Shown here in pieces: positions 6,465-10,902 of a DNA stretch of 10,902 nucleotides. Positions within the stretch are counted from its first letter, which is position 1. Every line of letters starts with the position of its first letter. The stretch is taken from NCBI GenBank assembly GCA_030638385.1, contig DAOWES010000303.1:1-10902 (forward strand), in the 5' to 3' direction. The stretch comes from Candidatus Cloacimonadota bacterium. Lineage in GTDB: Bacteria; Cloacimonadota; Cloacimonadia; Cloacimonadales; TCS61. The notes beneath the pieces are model-generated. The model did not search any database and was not told the DNA's origin. It saw nothing but the letters and a program-made list of their open reading frames with translations. The position numbers were made by a program, and so were the translations under genes.

Positions 6465-6680
6465 GGTAAACCTTTGGATGGCAGGCAAGCCACAATGATA
6501 CGAGATGTTTTTGTTGTAATATTGCCTGAATAATCCGCAGGATTTTATTCATTTTAAAGATAGGTTTTAACCTATCGGGAAGTTAGCTTACTAATCCAAT
6601 ATAGACATTTCATAAGAGCAACGTGAAAGAATTCCCTCCAAAGGTTTACCTGCCTCTGGCATGGCGGGCAAGCCTCAATG
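6465..6680. repeat. Composite repeat: 14-bp inverted arms plus 20-bp near-direct repeat
   Basis: GGTAAACCTTTGGA (6465-6478) is repeated perfectly in inverse at 6637-6650. A second pair is direct: ATGGCAGGCAAGCCACAATG (6478-6497) and ATGGCGGGCAAGCCTCAATG (6661-6680), 18 of 20 identical. Between them lie two hairpins: GATAGGTT-TT-AACCTATC (6559-6576) and GAATAATCC-GCA-GGATTTTATTC (6528-6550, with a two-base bulge). CCTCA-ATG-TGAGG (6673-6685) overlaps the right end. No ORF is enclosed. It looks like a MITE- or REP-type element, or two degenerate copies of one, next to the DnaA-box cluster. Confidence 0.5.
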
Positions 6681-6722
6681 TGAGGAATTGAAATGAGAAT
6701 AAATGTCACCTAAGCTTTTCCC

Positions 6723-6760
6723 AAAAAAAAAAAGGCGAGAAACAAAATTCTCGCCTTTTT
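6723..6760. terminator. Rho-independent terminator of argS, possibly bidirectional
   Basis: GGCGAGAA (6734-6741) pairs with TTCTCGCC (6748-6755) around a 6-base loop. On the - strand it is followed by a run of eleven T (6723-6733), ideal for stopping argS transcription, whose stop codon is 20 bp upstream. On the + strand five T follow (6756-6760). Confidence 0.9.
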
Positions 6761-6779
6761 AATTTATCTATACTTTTTT

Positions 6780-8492
6780 TTACATTCTATCAACGGATTC
6801 AATACCTAGCAAATCTAAGCCTTGGCGAATTATCTCAGCAGTTTTTTGGGCTAATAGCAAACGACTGTTGCGCTCTTCATTTTCCGCCTTGAGGAATGGC
6901 TTAACATTATAATAACTATTGAATTTTTGTCCCAATTCAAAAAGATAATCTGCGACCATATTTGGTTTGCAGTTCTCGCCGGCTTTTAGTACAGCATAAG
7001 GGAATTGAGAAAGCTTAAGCGCAAGTGAGTGATCAATTTCATCAGCTATTTGCAAATTTGTTTCATCAATACTGATATTCTGCTCTGCTGCTTTACGGAA
7101 AACAGATTTGATACGGGCATGCGTGTATTGCAGATATGGAGCTGTATTACCTTCGAAACTTAGCATTTTATCCCAATCAAAAATAACCATACTTTGAGGG
7201 TTTTTGCTAAGATCGGCATACTTGATAGCACCAACACCTATTTTTTCAGCAATTATCTTTTTTTCCTCTTCCGGTAAGTTTGGATTTTTCTCTTCGATTA
7301 CTTGACGAACACGCTTTACAGATTCATCTAACAATTCTTCCAACCTAATTACATTACCTTTACGAGTGGAAAAAATTCCATCTTGGAAGCGCATTATCCC
7401 AAACCAAATGTGCTCTTTATTAATCTTCCAATCTAACATGTCTGAAATCTTGAAGAACTGCTTGAAATGTGTTTGTTGGCGTTCATCTGTCACGTAGATC
7501 GCCTTGTTCAGATTATAATTGTCTTTCTTGTGTTGCAAGCAGGCAAGATCTGAAGTTGAGTAAAGAAAAGCTCCATCCTTTTTTTGTACAATGCAAGGAT
7601 GCAGGTTTTCCTCTTCTTCAAAAAATACAACCAGTGCATCTTGGCTAAATCTTGCTAAGCCTTTTTCTTTTAATAAATCTATTATACCCGGCATCATATC
7701 ATGATAAAAAGATTCTCCTCGATATTCATCAAATGAGATATTTAATCTATCATAAACTTTGTTGTATTCATCCAAAGAAACTTGGATGAACTCTTGCCAT
7801 AATCTAAGATTCTCTTCATCGCCATCGTGTAATTTCTTTAGCTCTTTACGCGCTAAATCATTAAGCTCCGGATTTTCCTCCGCTTCTTGAGCAAATTTCA
7901 CATAAATTCGTTCCAATTCCTCGATTGCGTTCTCTTTGTATTTAGCTTCATCCAACCAGTTTCGATAACCGATGATGAGCTTACCGAATTGTGTTCCCCA
8001 GTCTCCAATATGATTATCTGCCACAACATTGTATCCCAAATATTTAAAAATACGTTTGATGGAATCACCAATAACAGTGCTACGTAAATGTCCAATATGC
8101 ATACGCTTGGCAATGTTCGGAGATGAATAATCGATAATAACGTCCCCTTCACGATTTAGAAAAGAAAAATCAACTTCTTCTTTTCCCAAATGCGAAACAA
8201 CTTCGCTAAGATATCTATTGCTTAAATATATATTAATGAATCCGGGACCGGCAATTTCAAGTTTCTCAATCATCTCATTTTCAGGAAAATTAGTGATAAT
8301 TTCTTGGGCTGTTTGACGCGGATTTTGATTAAATATTTTAGAACTTATCATCGCAAAATTGGTTTGATAATCACCAAATTTCTCATTAGAAGCTTTCTGA
8401 ATAAATAATTTATCCCACTCAGAATACTCAGGTTTGATTTTCTTTATAGCTTCCATGAACAAAAGTTCTAATTTTTTCTCACATAATTTCAT
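6780..8492 (-). CDS. argS: Arginyl-tRNA synthetase
   Basis: This class I synthetase charges tRNA-Arg and needs the tRNA for amino-acid activation. The product is 570 residues, normal for the family. The N-terminal Add-1 domain (about 1-110) includes KFGDYQTN and GPGFINIYL. The catalytic domain has SSPNIAKRMHIGH (123-135), the HIGH signature, followed by GHLRSTVIGDSI and NHIGDWGTQFG. The KMSKS position is occupied by FSTRKGN (374-380), as is usual for bacterial ArgRS lacking canonical KMSKS. The C-terminal DALR anticodon-binding domain starts near YLQYTHARI and ends in LLGIESVDRM. AAGGA lies about nine bases before the ATG at 8492. It appears to be a single-gene transcription unit with its own terminator. 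Confidence 0.97.
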   Translation of the reverse strand: MKLCEKKLELLFMEAIKKIKPEYSEWDKLFIQKASNEKFGDYQTNFAMISSKIFNQNPRQTAQEIITNFPENEMIEKLEIAGPGFINIYLSNRYLSEVVSHLGKEEVDFSFLNREGDVIIDYSSPNIAKRMHIGHLRSTVIGDSIKRIFKYLGYNVVADNHIGDWGTQFGKLIIGYRNWLDEAKYKENAIEELERIYVKFAQEAEENPELNDLARKELKKLHDGDEENLRLWQEFIQVSLDEYNKVYDRLNISFDEYRGESFYHDMMPGIIDLLKEKGLARFSQDALVVFFEEEENLHPCIVQKKDGAFLYSTSDLACLQHKKDNYNLNKAIYVTDERQQTHFKQFFKISDMLDWKINKEHIWFGIMRFQDGIFSTRKGNVIRLEELLDESVKRVRQVIEEKNPNLPEEEKKIIAEKIGVGAIKYADLSKNPQSMVIFDWDKMLSFEGNTAPYLQYTHARIKSVFRKAAEQNISIDETNLQIADEIDHSLALKLSQFPYAVLKAGENCKPNMVADYLFELGQKFNSYYNVKPFLKAENEERNSRLLLAQKTAEIIRQGLDLLGIESVDRM

Positions 8493-8878
8493 TATCTATT
8501 GTCCTTATTTTTCAATTTCTTAAACCTTTTTTTGCGCATGAGTTAATTTCGCAAGTATTTTTTGGAAAAGCATATAAGATGAGAGGTTCATTATTTACCA
8601 AAAGTGACTTCTCGTTGTGAATAATCACTTGATGATAAATAAAAAAGCAACCTTTGAGAAGTCTAAATAATCCTTCTTTATAGATATGCGAATACGAAAT
8701 TATTATAGAATTAAAAATCTTTGAGACGGGGATCTTTATTCCAAATAATAAAAAAAAGAGAAATCTTTTTTATAATACTAATTCAATAAAAATAGTTTTA
8801 AAAAGTAAGATATTTTTTTCTTGCTAAAAAAATATCACATCACAAATTTTGCAAATCAAAAAAAGATGGGAATTAAAA
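8493..8878. promoter_or_regulatory. Intergenic region between divergent argS and the lipoprotein genes
   Basis: This 386-bp, very AT-rich gap holds no convincing gene. Visible elements: ACTTCTC (8607-8613) inverted at GAGAAGT (8656-8662), and AAGTGA/TCACTT closer in; a perfect TATAAT (8771-8776) without a recognisable -35, which could start the + strand lipoprotein transcript; and the AT inverted repeat described separately. The argS promoter on the - strand could not be fixed. Confidence 0.35.
8809..8836. repeat. Perfect 11-bp A/T inverted repeat before the first lipoprotein gene
   Basis: GATATTTTTTT (8809-8819) and AAAAAAATATC (8826-8836) are exact inverse copies around a six-base loop (CTTGCT). 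The hairpin would lie in the leader between the TATAAT at 8771 and the start codon at 8879. It has no downstream T-run, so it is not a normal terminator for rightward transcription. It may be an operator or leader structure. Confidence 0.45.
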
Positions 8879-9445
8879 ATGATTAGAAAAAACTTATTTA
8901 TCTATATCGTCTGTTTTATTTGTTTAAGTTGTAGTTCTAAAAAATCTATTGAAAATGAAATAACTTTTGAAGTTAAGTATGAGTTGTTAGGGGAAGAATA
9001 TAATTTTTCGAAATTTATCATTAATCCTCCCAAAAAATGGGTTGAACTATCCACTGAACAGAAAGATTTATTAAATAAGCAAATTAACAGTCCTGATGAA
9101 AATATCAAATTGGAGTCAGCATTTATTAATGAGTTATATAATTCATTTATGTTTGTATCACGTTTCATATCTAATGATGAAAATGAATTCAAAAGCTATT
9201 TATCTGCAATACGAAAAATTAATATTGATTTCAATATTGTTGAAAGTAGATTTTTTTATAATGGTATAGATATTATTCAATTAATGATAATGAAAAATGA
9301 AAATGTAAATATTAAATTAATATGTTCACTCCCTGAAAATACTTATTTAATAGATTATATAGTGCCATATGAAATTTATAGAGAAGAAGTAAAAATAATT
9401 GAATCATCAATTGGTTCAATTAAAATAAGTTCTCCTTCTAATTAG
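8879..9445 (+). CDS. Putative lipoprotein, possibly PsbP/DcrB-like
   Basis: I do not recognise a specific gene. The start is ATG 8879, with GGGA seven bases upstream. A TTG 30 bp earlier in frame would put a charged tail before the signal peptide. The 188-residue product begins MIRKNLFIYIVCFICLSC, a lipoprotein-type signal with acceptor Cys18. The -3 residue is Cys, so the lipobox is imperfect. The mature part has alternating strands, an early F-I-I-N-P-P-K-K-W segment, and a late segment (IDYIVPYEIYREE followed by IIESSIGSIKI). That arrangement resembles PsbP/DcrB (DUF1795)-type lipoproteins, where a 'P..W' strand opens and an 'I..SI..I' helix closes. The fold is inferred, not established. 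It is the first of three lipoprotein genes in a row, 285 bp before the next. Confidence 0.75.
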   Translation: MIRKNLFIYIVCFICLSCSSKKSIENEITFEVKYELLGEEYNFSKFIINPPKKWVELSTEQKDLLNKQINSPDENIKLESAFINELYNSFMFVSRFISNDENEFKSYLSAIRKINIDFNIVESRFFYNGIDIIQLMIMKNENVNIKLICSLPENTYLIDYIVPYEIYREEVKIIESSIGSIKISSPSN

Positions 9446-9483
9446 ATTTGCCAGAGGTATGAGATAATTCGTTTTGAATGTTT

Positions 9484-9512
9484 TTGCTTCTAATCGCATA
9501 ATCGACTAAAAT
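9484..9512 (+). promoter_or_regulatory. Candidate promoter for the second lipoprotein gene
   Basis: TTGCTT (9484-9489), a 17-base spacer and TAAAAT (9507-9512) form a plausible sigma-70-type promoter in the 285-bp gap after the first lipoprotein gene. It would give a leader of about 210 bases, containing the mini-ORF start at 9632-9664. No terminator is evident after the stop at 9445. Confidence 0.35.
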
Positions 9513-9631
9513 TAATCCAGTTAGAAAAAATCTCATGAATCTTTTGAGGGATGCGTAGACTTTAATAATCGTAAGCTCCTATAAAACATAACAGTTAAGC
9601 AATATGCAGAAAATTTTAAATTAAAACAAAA

Positions 9632-9664
9632 AGGAGGATGAATTAAATGTGTCGAGAACCATAA
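9632..9664 (+). other. Strong ribosome-binding site with a five-codon mini-ORF
   Basis: AAGGAGG (9631-9637) is the best Shine-Dalgarno sequence in this part of the window. It is followed nine bases later by ATG (9647), but the frame reads only MCREP before TAA (9662-9664). An ATG overlapping the SD (9638) reads MN and stops. Either this is a leader peptide for the gene at 9731, or it is the surviving start of a decayed gene. Confidence 0.35.
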
Positions 9665-9730
9665 TAATAAAATAATATAGATTAATTATTATGGAGTTTT
9701 ATTGAACAAAAAAAAGTGGGAGAAATTAAA

Positions 9731-10126
9731 ATGAAAAAACATTTAAAATTAAGTATTCTTTTGTTAATAGTGGGATTAGTATTGGTTGGATGCAGTAATG
9801 ATTCAACAGGCCCTAAAAAAGAAGCACAATTAGAATTAGTCAAAGCATCTATTGAAGTTTTAGATACAGATGCATTTCAATATGAGATATCATTTACATT
9901 ACAAAATACAGGAACTGCAAAGGCTGTAAACATAGAAGGTCAGTTTGGCATTAAATTTGAAAATGAAACTGAATATATTTGGTCAGATTGGGAATCATTA
10001 GATTTTGATTTATCAGCTGGATCAAATTATACTGAAACAACGGTAGATAGTGAAGAAAATGAAGAAGATTTTAATCTTTTGTTAGAATCCGAAATTTATA
10101 TTCAATTTCGATGGGAAACAGAATAA
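9731..10126 (+). CDS. Small acidic lipoprotein with DSTGP motif
   Basis: I do not recognise a named gene. The start is ATG 9731, with GGGAG eight bases upstream. An in-frame GTG at 9716 overlaps that site and is unlikely. The 131-residue product has a clean lipoprotein signal: MKKH, a hydrophobic core, then LVGC with acceptor Cys21. The mature chain starts CSNDSTGP, a tether seen often in FCB-group lipoproteins. The remaining ~100 residues are acidic and strand-rich, with FTLQNTGTAKAVNIEG (about 57-72). That pattern resembles the N-x-G-x-x-x-A strand turn of CARDB/FxLYD-like Ig domains, which suggests a single beta-sandwich outside the membrane. The D/E-rich C-terminal part (DSEENEEDF) is unusual. 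Function is unknown; the location, periplasmic or outer-membrane anchored, is inferred. Confidence 0.8.
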   Translation: MKKHLKLSILLLIVGLVLVGCSNDSTGPKKEAQLELVKASIEVLDTDAFQYEISFTLQNTGTAKAVNIEGQFGIKFENETEYIWSDWESLDFDLSAGSNYTETTVDSEENEEDFNLLLESEIYIQFRWETE

Positions 10127-10195
10127 TTAAATAAAAGTAGAACCCATCAAAAACTTTAATACTGCTGGGTTTGAATTAAAAAAAAGGAGAAAATA

Positions 10196-10486
10196 ATGAA
10201 AAAAATTAGTACAATTCTAATGATCTTAGTTTTAGTTGCTCTTGTTGGGTGTAGTGCAAACACACATGTCATTGGCAAAGGAGCTCAAACTGGTGAAGTT
10301 ATTAACGGAAGACAATGGTATGTTCTTTATGGAGCACTACCTTTAAATGAAGTTGACACAGCTGAAATGGCTGGAGATGCAACAGATTATGAAATTACAA
10401 CCGAATACTCTGTAATAGATGTTATTACTACTCTATTTTTGAATAGTGTTACTGTATCCTCAAGAACTGTAACTGTTAAGAAGTAA
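10196..10486 (+). CDS. Bor-like small lipoprotein
   Basis: The 96-residue product has the signal MKKISTILMILVLVALVGC, with a perfect LVGC lipobox and Cys19. AGGAGA lies five bases before the ATG. From memory, the rest aligns with phage lambda Bor (97 residues, an outer-membrane lipoprotein linked to serum survival). Both have a Tyr/Phe-x-x-x-G entry strand, then VD-A, a G-A pair, a TT/TE segment, a hydrophobic stretch, and a final R-V-x-V strand; the last 44 residues align without gaps. Overall identity is low, so 'Bor-like' describes family and fold only, and no serum-resistance role is claimed. It lies 69 bp after the previous lipoprotein gene on the same strand, with only a weak AACCCA/TGGGTT stem between, and ends at a strong terminator. 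It is probably co-transcribed with that gene. Confidence 0.8.
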   Translation: MKKISTILMILVLVALVGCSANTHVIGKGAQTGEVINGRQWYVLYGALPLNEVDTAEMAGDATDYEITTEYSVIDVITTLFLNSVTVSSRTVTVKK

Positions 10487-10502
10487 TTTTTTTACTTTCT
10501 TT

Positions 10503-10550
10503 AAGTAGGAGCGATTAAGAAATATTCTTTTTCGCTCCTACTTTTTTTTT
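10503..10550 (+). terminator. Strong rho-independent terminator after the lipoprotein genes
   Basis: AAGTAGGAGCGA (10503-10514) pairs perfectly with TCGCTCCTACTT (10532-10543). The stem continues after a TT/TT mismatch as AAGAA/TTCTT (10517-10529). A run of nine T ends at 10550. It closes the lipoprotein transcript. Confidence 0.92.
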
Positions 10551-10646
10551 GTAATTTACTCTGAAATCAGTACATGAAAAACGGCACTGCCTGGAGTAAT
10601 TGACTTTGCTGTCCAAGCCGACTAGGCACATCCCCACTTTTACTAT

Positions 10647-10859
10647 TCATCTATAATTCTCATCCTTTCTCGTGGATGTTTTTATTATCTTAATCTCAAT
10701 TTCAGTGTTTTCACCAAATTGTTCTTTAATTAAATCTTTTAGTTTCTCTTCCGAGAGTTCATCCAAATCTTTGGGAAATTTAAGCTTTTTATCGTTAATG
10801 ATAATTATATTGCTAATAACCAGCAATGGTGTTAATGAAATTATAATTAATTCGCTGGG
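10647..10859 (-). pseudogene. Coding-like remnant or 3' gene fragment, unrecognised
   Basis: Reading leftward, 70 sense codons end at TGA (10647-10649). The product has a hydrophobic start (LIIISLTPLLVISNIIII) followed by a lysine/glutamate-rich part (NDKKLKFPKDLDEL, then EEKLKDLIKEQFGE), with codon use like the genuine genes here. There is no ATG or GTG in the frame. The only early alternative start, TTG at 10826, has no Shine-Dalgarno sequence. An in-frame TGA (10860-10862) blocks extension upstream, and a TAA follows at 10893-10895. The likeliest reading is the broken 3' end of a gene. A small protein starting at TTG is the alternative. The interval 10551-10646 shows nothing recognisable. 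Confidence 0.35.
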
Positions 10860-10902
10860 TCATTCAGGCTCCGGGCAGGAAATCAACAACGATTATCCGT
10901 TA

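Noticed and set aside
6465..6680. CRISPR array or insertion sequence in the gene-free region
   Set aside because: There are only two imperfect direct repeat copies, no regular spacers, no transposase frame and no cas genes.
8493..8878. T-box riboswitch or tRNA gene near argS
   Set aside because: No tRNA cloverleaf, no T-box sequence (TGGNACCGCG) and no terminator/antiterminator pair were found on either strand.
9459..9536. ATGAGAT/ATCTCAT inverted repeat as a terminator of the first lipoprotein gene
   Set aside because: Seven base pairs with a loop of over 60 bases and no T-run; probably chance.
10793..10902. + strand frame MIIILLITSNGVNEIIIN..., running off the window with a P-loop-like GHSGSG
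   Set aside because: There is no Shine-Dalgarno sequence, it is antisense to a more protein-like - strand frame, and the GK(S/T) of a Walker A motif is absent in frame. A GSGKSTT reading would need a four-base deletion.

Overview
The window is AT-rich bacterial chromosome, mostly housekeeping genes, with a lipoprotein cluster at the right end. Three predicted lipoproteins, one with a CSNDSTGP start to the mature chain, suggest a didermal bacterium, possibly of the FCB/Cloacimonadota kind. That placement is an impression from gene style, not a tested assignment.

Left part (1-3740, + strand): the 3' end of mnmA (tRNA 2-thiouridylase) is followed after 15 bp by wecB (UDP-GlcNAc 2-epimerase). 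A 220-bp gap holding a small GC-rich hairpin separates wecB from pyk (pyruvate kinase with a C-terminal extension). A long hairpin at 3781-3817 terminates both pyk and the convergent trxA.

Middle (3832-6081, - strand): transcription runs leftward through an SRP RNA gene, hisS, groES and trxA. The SRP RNA is the long Bacillus-like type with an Alu domain. It sits just upstream of hisS with no terminator between, so the two may share a transcript. groES is followed by trxA, not groEL, and has a candidate promoter of its own.

Gene-free region (about 6110-6720): it carries eight DnaA-box-like sites in one orientation, several spaced 11-12 bp apart, next to an AT-rich hairpin-bearing stretch. This is the strongest unexplained signal in the window and a candidate replication origin (oriC), although dnaA is not in the window. 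Beside it lies a repeat structure made of 14-bp inverted arms and a 20-bp near-direct repeat.

Right part (6723-10902): argS on the - strand with its own strong terminator, then a 386-bp AT-rich gap, then three + strand genes for small predicted lipoproteins. The first may have a PsbP/DcrB-like fold, the second may be an Ig-like acidic lipoprotein, and the third resembles phage lambda Bor. A strong terminator follows. The last 250 bp hold a - strand reading frame that looks coding but has no ATG or GTG start, probably a gene remnant.
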